Notes under the pieces: model-generated
Database searches by the model: none
What the model saw: only the letters and a program-made list of their open reading frames with translations
What the model was told of the DNA's origin: nothing
In this document: positions 31,041-40,027 of the stretch, in pieces
Numbering within the stretch: position 1 is the first letter of the stretch
Layout: each line of letters starts with the position of its first letter
DNA from: Symbiodinium natans
Lineage: Eukaryota; Sar; Dinophyceae; Suessiales; Symbiodiniaceae
Assembly: GCA_905221605.1 (NCBI GenBank)
Contig: CAJNDS010001669.1
Coordinates: 428,001-492,000 of the forward strand
DNA length: 64,000 nucleotides
Reading direction: 5' to 3'
Position numbers and translations under genes: made by a program

Positions 31041-31148
31041 AGTTCATGGGTAGGTATAAGGAGGGTTAGAAGTCCCCGAATGGAGTGGTGGGTTTTTCCA
31101 TAATCCTTCTTAAAGCTGTAAAGCTACCCATGAACCTCCAAGTATTAC
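31033..31148. mobile_element. Hairpin element, family A
   Basis: CTTGGAGTTCATGGGTAGGT at the left, GCTACCCATGAACCTCCAAG at the right, no telomere-like insertion. Confidence 0.85.
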
Positions 31149-31551
31149 GTACCCTTAACCCCTAAACCTTACAATCAAACCACAAAGACGCCCAAAGTTT
31201 GAAGAGCTTCGGGTGCTTCGAGTGACGGCGCTGCGTGCGGAAGGTCGGCAAAGCTCGTCACTTACCCGTGCAGGGTAAGGCTTAGAGCACCTAAACCCTA
31301 AACCCTAAACCCTAAGTCTCGGTGTCCCCTCTCACTGGGTGATACTGCAGCCAGGGGAGGAGAAGATGGAATCAAGAATTTAGGGCACCCATACACTACT
31401 CGAGTTCATGGTTGGGATAATATTTGAAATTGATTTTGTTATTCCTTATAGGGTTTAAGTACCCTTAAACATGTAAAATGGTACGCAACTATGACAAAGT
31501 CCTCATGCTCACAAGACACAGTAAATAGGGGAGGTTGTCAAAATACCCTAG

Positions 31552-31652
31552 TTGCTTGAGAACCCCGGAAAAGTAATAATACTATTCCTTATTAAGGGTG
31601 ATATAGGGATTATTATTCTTCATTCTTTTGGGGTTCTTTGCTGTAGATTGTG
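31552..31652. mobile_element. Hairpin element, family B (diverged)
   Basis: TTGCTTGAGAACCCCGGAAA at the left, TTTTGGGGTTCTTTGCTGTAG at the right (first 20 bases conserved). Confidence 0.65.
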
Positions 31653-31729
31653 GTACCTTTTTGGATCCCTATTCTAATACAGCACACCGAAGTACCCCAA
31701 AAGCGATCATGATGTTGACAACCACCCAT

Positions 31730-32570
31730 GTATGATTCCAATCGAAAAGCCCCCTTCTGTCTCACCTAACCAAGCGACCAAGGGGCAAAATCCTGCGGCA
31801 TCAGGAATGCCCTTGAGAGCCAACACACATATCACTGAAAGAAGGCAAAGCAAAGGCGGTGTAGACACCCAAGGAAGACCGCAGCGCAGCTGCAGTGACC
31901 ACTTGTTGTTGAGTTACAAGGCCGGTGTGAAAGGACATACTCAGACTCATACCAAGTGATTCCAAGCAGTTCACGCCAACGCGGACGCCCGACGCATGCG
32001 GGGGAGCTGGGGCATCGTGCGGCACGGGCTCCGGTGCAGCCGAGCACAGATCATACTGCAGAGATTTGCAGGGCAGCGATGAGCCCATCGTGATTTGCCG
32101 GGTTGCAGCAGCTAGAAACCGCAGAAGAACACACAGCAAATGCCCTCACCAACGTTCAACGAGTGGGACGAAAACAAGAAGCGCCAGCGGTGCGACGACC
32201 TGGAGTGAGACCGTTTGGCCAAGTCAAGATGCAAGAAAACTTCGTGACCTCGACCGTACCCTTCCACCCACGAAAAACTTCAACAATGGAGAATAATGCG
32301 CAACAAGCAATGGCCGCAACGAACACAGGCGACAGGAGAATCTGGCGTAGAAAACAGAAAGATTACCCAGCGCGGCACGACCTTTCTCGCTGATGATCGC
32401 GGCCCTCGCGCTCAGCTGTAAGCTCCGAGGTGAAGCGCATTTTCTGGATGCACCGTCTGTCACGGAACTGGAATGCGAGAACGTGCCGGGAAGAGGGGGC
32501 GTGGGGGTGATTTTGGCAAATGCCCATGTGCACAGCCGTGCATCTCAAGCGAAGCCAGCACCGTGGCCGT
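31730..32570. other. Largest unique island outside the retrotransposon
   Basis: About 840 bp free of telomere units. Competing frames: plus 32103-32393 (AEEHTANALTNVQRVGRKQE; basic C-terminus RRIWRRKQKDYPARH) and minus 31801-32139 (QVVTAAALRSSLGVYTAFAL). Neither has a recognised domain. It could be a single-exon gene or part of an unrecognised element. Confidence 0.35.
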
Positions 32571-32572
32571 GC

Positions 32573-32613
32573 GCTTGGAGATTCATGGGTGGGCCCATGA
32601 ACCTCCAAGTAGC
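32573..32613. mobile_element. Minimal family A hairpin
   Basis: GCTTGGAGATTCATGGGT, two bases, then CCCATGAACCTCCAAG: the two arms with no interior, an internal-deletion derivative or a snap-back product. Confidence 0.8.
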
Positions 32614-32690
32614 ACCCTAAACCCTAAACCCTAAACCCTAAACCCTAAACCCTAAACCCTAAACCCTAAACCCTAAACCCTAACGTAGCA
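32609..32690. repeat. CCCTAAA tract with 6-bp direct repeat
   Basis: GTAGCA at 32609-32614 and 32685-32690 flank 70 bp of CCCTAAA units. The left copy is the edge of the minimal hairpin. Confidence 0.5.
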
Positions 32691-32704
32691 ATGATCTCCT
32701 ACAC

Positions 32705-32775
32705 CCCCCGATGCCTTTGGAAGCCGCTCTTGCCGCTTGGGGTGGACGGCAAGTCGGCGGTGTAGGCTTCACCTG
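32705..32775 (-). CDS. Possible exon, unknown
   Basis: The minus frame reads EAYTADLPSTPSGKSGFQR. Short, with no secure splice site. Confidence 0.3.
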
Positions 32776-33600
32776 GGTTTAGGGTTTATGGTTTAGGGTT
32801 TAGGGTTTGAGTTTAGGGTTTAGGGCTTAGGGTTTAGGGTTTAGGGTTTGAGTTTAGGGTTTAGGGCTTAGGGTTTAGGGCTTAGGGGTTAGTGTTTAGG
32901 GTTTACGGTTTAGGGCTTAGGGTTTAGGGTTTTTTTGCCACCTGACTAGCCACAGCACTGCGGGGTGGATTTAGGGTTTAGGGTTCCTGGTTCCCAAAAG
33001 GCCAAATGCCCCCCTTACTTAAGCAATGCATCTTGCATCATCATAAGGGTCCCTATATATGGTTTAAGATACAATGACCGCACGCAAACAAGCAGGACCG
33101 CGGCGGATAATGAGCTGCCAAACGCGACGCCAAAGAACCCAGCGCGCCCTGTGACCCCTCCAAGGAGTCTACTTAATCATACAGGATCCTTCTTGAATTT
33201 TGGCAGAATTGCTTGACAGGGGGTCTTGAGCCCTAAGCCCTATTCATTAAATGAGGGGTATTGGCGGTATTGGGCTCCTGTTGTGAAACTGCGGAAAACA
33301 ACAAGCCGTTGGGGTAACTCGTCAACAGAGCTGATGGCCGTGGACGTCCCCAAAGCCGTGCCCTAACCTCCAGAGAGCCCAATGCTCTACCTTACATCAT
33401 AGAACTGCCTTTCACCATAACAAAGATTCCCATCATAATTCTGGGATATAATAATTTGTTGGGTTCCTTCCTGAATTACAGGGCTATCGGGCCCTCCGGA
33501 CCGGAAAACAAGCTTCGGCTGCCGCGGCACAGATGCTGGCCGGATCAAGCTTGGACTGCGCAAGCATCCTTCGTAGCCCAAGCCCGGCAAAGATGAACAT
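32775..33600. other. Repeat-rich stretch
   Basis: TTTAGGG variant tracts to 32930, then hairpin remnants with AGAGAGCCCAAT (33370 onward). No gene recognised. Confidence 0.5.
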
Positions 33601-33628
33601 ATACCTCGCGTGTGTGAGCGGCTCGACA

Positions 33629-33758
33629 TCTACTGTTTGCTTAAGAAACCCCCCCCCCCCCCCCCCCCCCCCCAAAAAAAAAGTAACAACCCCCAGATTA
33701 CCCTTGTAAGCAAGAATGTGTTCATTCTTTTGGGGGTTCTTAAGCAATTCGTAGAAAT
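33629..33758. mobile_element. Hairpin element, family B with poly-C
   Basis: CTACTGTTTGCTTAAGAAAC, a run of more than 20 C followed by A, and GGTTCTTAAGCAATTCGTAG at the right. The C-run replaces the CCCCCAAAA of the left arm. Confidence 0.85.
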
Positions 33759-34334
33759 TAGGATCGTCAGGGATCTTTTTGTGCCTACTTCAAGGATTCG
33801 AGCATCAAAGGTACCTAGAATGGGGGGACACCCTAAACCCTAAACCCTAAACCCTAGAAAGCTCCACAAGTTGCAGTCGGGCGATGGCAAACCGGTTCTC
33901 TCGCGCGAGGCAGCGATGCAACATTGATAGCAGCCCGCTCTCAGGAATGAGCCCTAAACCTAAACTCTAAGGGTTTAGGGTTTAGGGTTTAGGGTTTAGG
34001 GTTTAGGGTTTAGGGTTTACCTTGTCAACCCTTCAAGGAATTAGATACTAATGGGACCGAATTCGCTCCCTCATACCCTACTAAGAACCAGTAAGGAAAG
34101 TAAGTGAAGGTTTAGGGTTTAGGGTTTAGGGTTTTGGGTTAGTAGGTGCTAGTAGTGTAAAGCAAGGTTCTTTTGGGGTGGCCCTTCCCGCAAGGGAGCC
34201 GTATTTGGAACCCTGCACTGGTCTCTCCGGATTCGGGTTTGTAAAGTTATATAAAGGCGCAGGGTGTAATTATAGGGTTTACTGTAAAGGGCTTCTCGGG
34301 TTTATAGGGCTTCGGGTTTAGGGTTTAGGATGAT

Positions 34335-34424
34335 TCAGCTCAGGTTCAGCGTGTTCGAGTAGACGAAGGCGGATGTCAGCAGGGTCAACGCCGCCAGTAC
34401 CTGGTGTCGTGAGCTCCAGGCGAT
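34335..34424 (-). CDS. Terminal exon, membrane protein
   Basis: The frame reads AWSSRHQVLAALTLLTSAFV then YSNTLNLS and a TGA stop. Nearly every codon ends in G or C. The hydrophobic helix before a polar tail suggests the C-terminus of a membrane protein. A second frame over the same bases is open but has poorer codon use. The upstream partner is probably 34905-34989. Confidence 0.6.
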   Translation of the reverse strand: MAWSSRHQVLAALTLLTSAFVYSNTLNLS

Positions 34425-34439
34425 CGATCTTCAAGTTCA

Positions 34440-34702
34440 GGTTCATTTAGGGCTTAAGGTGTAATTATACGTCGGGTGAGAGAAGTACCCTAAATAGGGT
34501 TAGAAGATGTTACAAGCAAAGTTACCATTCTTACAACGCTACTTATGACTACTCATGAAGACTATTTACCTATGAACCCCCTCAAAAAAAACAAAATAAA
34601 CAACATTCTTCCCTGTGAGGGTAGTATGGGGCTTTTTTTTTTTTTTTTTGGGGGGGGGGGGGGGCTCTTCAGCAATTCGTAGATGAACCTCCAAGTAAGG
34701 TT
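34440..34702. mobile_element. Family B hairpin nested in family A hairpin
   Basis: The family A right arm is split: CTACTCATGAA at 34547-34557 and ATGAACCTCCAAG at 34682. Between them sits a family B element with its own arms (CTATTT... and CAGCAATTCGTAG) and a T/G homopolymer centre (34633-34665). Confidence 0.75.
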
Positions 34703-34904
34703 GCAGCTCAACCCATGCTTGCACCAAGCTCCCATGCTTCCGAGGTACCCAAAGTCCCTGAACAAGAGTGTAGGGTTTCGGGTTCAGGGTTTGGGGACAC
34801 TACCTCCCAAGGTTCCCCCCATAATTAAGGCTATTAAGGCTATTTAGGGATAACTAAGGCTGTTTAGGGTTTAGGGTTTAGGCTTTAGGGTTGAGGGGAC
34901 AGCC

Positions 34905-34989
34905 GGAGCCCGCCTCCTGCGGGAACGGTCTTGCCAGGCACATCATGAGAACTGGCGTGCCGAAGACCATGATCCTCAACACATCGCAC
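34905..34989 (-). CDS. Exon, membrane segment
   Basis: Reads CDVLRIMVFGTPVLMMCLAR then PFPQEAG. Hydrophobic, GC-rich third positions, sense TTTAGGG upstream. Confidence 0.5.
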
Positions 34990-35399
34990 CCCTAAACCCT
35001 AAACCCTAAACACTAAACACCCTAATCCATTTTGAACACTATGAGCCCTAAACCGATTCCGCAACACCGCCCCAAAGGTCATGCTCCGACTTTTTAAAAA
35101 TCCCAAAACCCTGCATTCAGGAATGGATTCTTTAGTGTTTGGGGTTTTAGGCCTTCATTCAAAATGTTCTAGAGACTCCAATATCCCTTAGAGCTCCTTA
35201 AATCACAGTAAGGCCTCCATTGCAACTTTAAGGGCGGGTCCCTCGTCGAGGCATTGGAGTCGCTGGGCGACCGTGAGCTTTCGACACCAAGCCCTCAACC
35301 CTAAACCCCTAAACCCTCAACCCCTAAACCCTAAACCCTTGTTGAGAACCCGAAACCCTAAACCCTAAATCCTAAATCCTAAACCCAACAACACTGGGA

Positions 35400-35452
35400 A
35401 CAGCGGCCGCTTTAGACGCCGCGCTACGCTCTGCGAGAGGTGAAGGGCCCCA
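35400..35452 (-). CDS. Possible small exon
   Basis: Reads ALHLSQSVARRLKR, basic. Too short to assign. Confidence 0.3.
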
Positions 35453-35584
35453 ACATACCCTAAACCCTAAACCCTAAACCCTAAATTAAGTCCCTTTTTG
35501 GGGTCCTGTATACATGACTATGTATGGCGCCCTTAAGACATGAGGACCCCCCAAAAAAGGACCCGAATTTCGAGAACTACCCAT

Positions 35585-35712
35585 ACCTGGAGGTTACCAT
35601 GGTTTAGGGTTTAGGGTTTAGGGGGAATCATAAGTAGGGTTAAAAGTAGGGTAACTGTACTTGTTGGAGTACTTCTAACCCTACTTATAACTGCACGTGA
35701 GCCACCAAGTAG
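35585..35712. mobile_element. Family A hairpin interrupted by TTTAGGG
   Basis: The left arm CCTGGAGGTTACCATGG is followed by three TTTAGGG units (35601-35621), then ATCATAAGTAGGG and the right arm. Confidence 0.7.
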
Positions 35713-35867
35713 ACCTTAAAGCCCTAACCCGGGTATATGGGTATCTTCCTATATTAGGGTCCCTTTTGGGGTACCCCTTGTTAAGGCGGCACCCTTCAAA
35801 AAAGGGATCCCCAAAAAGGGAGCCGAAGTCAGAGAACTCTCCATATTCCTTAAAGCCAACTCGAAAC

Positions 35868-35947
35868 CCAGCCCAGGAACCACATTAGAATAAGGGCACC
35901 CTATGGGGGCTGGTTACATTATAAGGGAACCTTGAACAAAAAAACCT
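35868..35947. mobile_element. Family D element, left part (split)
   Basis: GGAACCACATTAGAATAAGGG to GGGAACCTTGAACAAAA match the first part of the copies at 10.87 and 13.6 kb (first 20 bases of each block). The right part lies 10 kb away at 45979-46005. Confidence 0.75.
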
Positions 35948-35953
35948 AAACCC

Positions 35954-35965
35954 TTTCTTGCCACT
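35954..35965. repeat. Target-site duplication, 3' side of retrotransposon
   Basis: TTTCTTGCCACT, identical to 45898-45909. On the element's strand this is AGTGGCAAGAAA. Confidence 0.82.
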
Positions 35966-36295
35966 TTGCACTTTGCACGCAGCGAAATCTGAACATCTCG
36001 GTGTGAGAACAGAACAGCTAGTTCGCCCTGCGACGGTAACACGTGCAAGCCCAGAGGGCCCGGTGCTTCAGGAGCACATGTTGAAAGTACAACATCACAA
36101 GAACTTAGAACCTACCACACTGCTGCACGAATTGGCACATACAAGACACCACGAATGGCCGGTAATGCATGTGAGAGACACTGAATTTGCAGTAATCTCT
36201 TGAATCCCCCCCCGACAGCTTCAAAGCCATCTTGAAACACTATGGAACATACGACATTGAGTCGGCAGCGAAATGGAAATGCCCTTCCCATCACA
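35966..36295 (-). other. Retrotransposon 3' untranslated region and tail
   Basis: Follows the last stop at 36296. It ends in GTGCAAAGTGCAAAG, a two-unit microsatellite tail like those of CR1/L2-type elements, rather than poly-A. Confidence 0.65.
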
Positions 36296-36910
36296 TCACT
36301 CTGCTGATATGTGAATCAAAGCATACAAGTTCTTGCAAGCAATATCATCGAAATCGGAAATTGGTTGAGGAACAGCATGGTCATCGCAGTGATACATGTT
36401 GACATGGTCAGAACTTTTCAGAATGCAGGTGTAGTGTCCATTCTGTGGCAGAGATCCATGATGAACGATCCCTGCTACCAGCCTGTAACTCACATATCGC
36501 AAGCTCAGTGAAGTGTCATCGACAAAGACAGGAAGTTGTATCTCATCTTGCAAATACTTGATGACAGTAAAGAGCTTACGGATGCGATTCTCAGGCGTCA
36601 CTCGCTTGATCGTTTGAGGCTGACGAAATCTGCCCACCTGCACCATGAGCATTGTAGGTAGCACAAGAAAGCCACGAAATGCACCCGAAGTAGGATCTGC
36701 CTGCCATCTGTTCAGCATCACATGTATAGAGCAAGACCTGGCATCCGGTGTGTAGCAATACCCAGTATCAGCGATATGAACAAGCCCATCTCTGAGCTGC
36801 CTTGCTTGCCATATCCCAAAGAGATCCCCAATGCCTGTCGTGTTGATAACATGGTGCGCAAACTCACAAACATCATGCTGTCGATTGTTGTGTTGCCAGC
36901 CTCGCAGCAC
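36296..36910 (-). pseudogene. USP-like protease domain, C-terminal part
   Basis: Carries RQHDVCEFAHHVI (the Q-x-D-x-x-EF box), YRLVAGIVHHGS leading to NGHYTCIL (catalytic His box), YHCDDHAVPQ (third catalytic acidic residue) and the closing strand KNLYALIHI. These are the His-side boxes of peptidase family C19, which removes ubiquitin. The Cys box lies upstream in another frame (near 37075), separated by a frameshift at about 36910-36930. The stop at 36296 ends the polyprotein. Confidence 0.85.
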
Positions 36911-37150
36911 AGATTTCCATCACACTTGATGACGGCAAATCCTGAGCCCCATCCAGTTGCTCAGCACCTGAAAGAAGATCCAAGAGCAATTGCACCAAAT
37001 GTGTGTGACAATGCAAGCGTATTTCCGAGCAGACAGAGGCCCAAGCTAGAGATCTTATCCAGGAGTTCAGATAGCAATATGTTCCAGTATTGGCCAAAAT
37101 TGCTTGTGTAAGCAAATCCTGAAGCATGTGCTGAGATGAAGACCTCGGAT
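36911..37150 (-). pseudogene. USP-like protease domain, Cys box part
   Basis: In the frame open to 36873, LANTGTYCYLNSWIRSLAW matches the NxGxTCYxNS catalytic-Cys box of family C19. It follows SSSQHMLQDLLTQA. Spacing from Cys to His is about 210 codons, compact for this family. A frameshift near 37140 separates it from the preceding segment. Confidence 0.82.
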
Positions 37151-38155
37151 TCACTGAGCGGATCCGTATGCCCACTCCTGGAGCTTCACTGCCAGCGGCG
37201 ACCGACGAAGACCCTCGCGCTTGTACTGAAGCCCAATGAGTTGCCACACTGCATTGTTCTGAAGATTCAAGAGTTGCTGGAACAAGCGAGTTCCTTGGGT
37301 CTCTCTCACGGATACATCCATGAGGAGAACTGCAATTCCCTGTAGGTCCTGGGACAAACGCCTTGTGCTGTGGAACCGATGCAGGACATGGTGTTGAGTG
37401 ATGAGGTCCAAGATGGCCTGCACATTCTGAATCATGTCGGGAATTGGGATTGACCGACGGTTTGTGTCGACGAGTAGGGTGCGGGTATCCGGATCCCACT
37501 TCTGAAACACCCAACGGCACTCCTTGTCCAACCAACCCGAGAACTGGTACTTTGCGCGAAGCTCCTCGTCCTTTTCGACCTCCCTGAGCTCCTTGAGCAA
37601 GGTGTGTATCATCGTCATGAAGAGAACTTCCCTGAGCGGAAGTCGGCCTACCGCACTCGGTTGCTCTCGGTTGGCATCGTCTTTCCACTTCGTGGCAGCT
37701 GCGAACAGCGTTGGAACCACCGTCGGCTGGGATGTTCGAGCAAACCAGACTATTGCCGTGTCCTGACGAAGGACATGTATGGAGTCCGTGTTTTGCAAGA
37801 GAAGACGACAGGCCAGACGAAAGGCCTCCTCCATGTCTTCTGTCTCCATCAGCGAGGAGTTTGTAGTATCCTTGTGGTGGCCCTTTGAACCGTTGCTTGA
37901 GCCTGCACCCTTGCCTCCTTTGTGTCCCGGACGTCGATGCTTGGTTCGATTGGAGAAGTCGTCCTCCATTGGTCGTTTGCTGGCAGTCATGCTGACTTCG
38001 CCAAAGAACTCCTCCATCTGATGAAGTGCGGATGTCGGTACTTGCTCTATCGGTATGGCCTTGTAACCAAGCAAGGAGGACACTGATTTGCCACAACACT
38101 GTGCACTTGAGCTGATGCTTGGCAGCTTCGGCCTTGTTAGACAAGAGCGAACCAC
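37151..38155 (-). pseudogene. Retrotransposon polyprotein, unrecognised middle region
   Basis: 334 codons in one frame with good codon use: a basic Gly/Ser/Lys-rich linker (RRPGHKGGKGAGSSNGSKGH), then a helical region (EVLFMTMIHTLLKELREVEK, QNVQAILDLITQHHVLHRF, TRLFQQLLNLQNNAVWQLIG). No domain recognised. It may be a nucleic-acid-binding or scaffold region linking the fingers to the protease. The overlapping frame 36873-38762 is a shadow over most of this interval. Confidence 0.75.
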
Positions 38156-38762
38156 AGAATGTACAAGGCTGAGAAGTCACCCCATGAGATCGCATGTACT
38201 GCAAGCATGTCAGTTTGTACTCTCTCATGAATGACTTGTGGGAATTGTTGTAATGATTCTTCATCACTTTCGTGTCTGCAATCCACTGTCGACACAATAC
38301 GCAATGCTGTCGCATCTCGGTGAGAAGAGCTTGTTGTTGCAGCAAAGCCTGCACTCCATTAGTTAATAGGCGTCTTACTTCAGGACGTTCACAGATTGCC
38401 ACACTTGCATGAGATGCACGAAGTTGATGAACAGTGATATCAGCAGGACCTGTCAAAGGTGACAGTACTGTGCAGTACCCGCGAGTCACATGCTTTACAA
38501 GTCCACTCCATCGAGTGAACACAAGATCGCAGGCTGCACATGTCGGCAATCCATTCTTGGAGTGGATGGCTTTGTCAAAAGAGATATTGGCCTGAGAGAC
38601 AACAACTGAGCTGGATTCATTCTCAGCCATTGTCGTAGAAAGACCTGTTGGAACAATCTCTGTCAATGTTTCCACTTGACTTAAAGAAGCAAAGGAAGAC
38701 GCTACCACTGCGCATGTCTGCTCATCAGGTGGCTGTTCTGACTGAATATTCGCTGATGCCAA
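38100..38762 (-). pseudogene. Retrotransposon zinc-finger region
   Basis: Three finger-like units: CAACDLVFTRWSGLVKH with a later Cys, CVLCRQWIADTKVMKNHYNN followed by SH, and CTFCGSLLSNKAEAAKHQLK then C. Together with CPICGVYFDNRRAVKTHIIK then KH at the end of the reverse-transcriptase frame, there are four C2H2/C2HC-type fingers, typical of nucleic-acid binding at the C-terminal side of non-LTR reverse transcriptases. Frameshifts lie at about 38765 and 38130. Confidence 0.8.
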
Positions 38763-40027
38763 GTGTGCTTCTTGATAATATGTGTCTTCACTGCACGCCG
38801 GTTGTCAAAGTAAACACCACATATTGGGCAAGCATGCGGCACAATGTGACGAGGAAGCACAGTGAGTCCTGTTCGGATCTCAAATAGAGCTTGTTGGCAG
38901 TCTTTCAGCCATGTGAGAGATGTATAAAATTGCGCTTGGCTCTCCGTGGCAATATTTCGTTTACAAGTGGCTTGCAGAGTGTCAACCACGGAAGGGAGTC
39001 TGAGATTGTTCAACAAATCGTCGTCAGAGATTCTCGAAAGGTGGACCGGCTGACGTGTGATGGCACGAATATTCTTCATGGCAAACGTGTGAAGCGGTTG
39101 AAGAAGAGCCGACGTCAATTTTATCGAGTCGATGGCATATAAGAGACACGGGAAAATCGTTACCCTCCACATCTGTAACCGGTGTTTCTCCGATAGTCCA
39201 TGTTTTCCACAGAGCAATTTTTGTAATTGCCAGAATCTGACTTGTGCCTGATGTATGCGAAACTCAACAGTCAACTTCTCGTAGTTATCGTAAGAGATGA
39301 TTGCTCCTAGATATTGCGCCTGTCTGACCAACGGAATGTGTCGGAGCTGTCCTTGAACCTCAAGACAAAGATGACGCTGATCTCGTATCATCTTCGTGCA
39401 ACGTGATCGTGCTTTCTTACGAGTAAGGCCTTGTAGGCGAAGCAAGGTTCTGGCCTTGGAATCATTCATCTCCATACCCATTTCCTCAAAAGTACCAATT
39501 ACAGTTGCAAGTTGACTGATGGCTCTATCAAGGTCAGCTGGCTCATATATGTCCCAGGCTCCACGCGTGTCGTCGGCGAAGATGCTCAGATGCTGTTTGC
39601 ACCACCCCACCCCTAATTTGCCTTCCAGCCGATGGCAGATTAAGGCCATGTAAGCAAGAAACAAGATAGGTGAAGCCCGACAGCCTTGTTTGACGCCCCG
39701 TTCGACATTGATAACCGTCCCCTGACCAGCAATCTGAACCGTGTAGGTAGATTTTTCCAGCCAAGCCATTATAATGTGAATAAGATCAGGCGGTACTTTT
39801 GCCTCACGTAGAGCAAGTTCAATATACTTCCAAGGGACTTTATCGAATGCCGAGGATAAATCAAGACTCGCCTGCAAACCGCCGAGAAGATTCTGGGGTC
39901 TCTTGCCAGCGAAGCGATGATGAAGATTGTCTCCATGATCGAGGCATCGTTGACGTACTTGACTGCAGTGGTGAAAGACACGTCGCAGAGCATTACTTGT
40001 ATTTCTGGCCGATAGGTAAGCGAACAA
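38702..40027 (-). pseudogene. Reverse transcriptase domain
   Basis: Motif A SLDLSSAFDKVPW, motif B GVKQGCRASPILF, motif C IFADDTRG (the catalytic Asp pair), motif D region MNDSKARTLL, motif E QYLGAIIS, followed by thumb sequence and one C2H2 finger. Fingers and palm motifs 0-2 are in the preceding frame (39993 upward, with CKPNKPKLELKSWRPIGL), so a single frameshift near 40.0 kb splits the enzyme. Polymerase makes cDNA at the nicked target. Confidence 0.93.

Noticed and set aside
37151..38100. Gly/Ser/Arg-rich middle of the 629-codon minus frame
   Set aside because: The 334-codon frame over the same bases has normal protein composition; this is its shadow.
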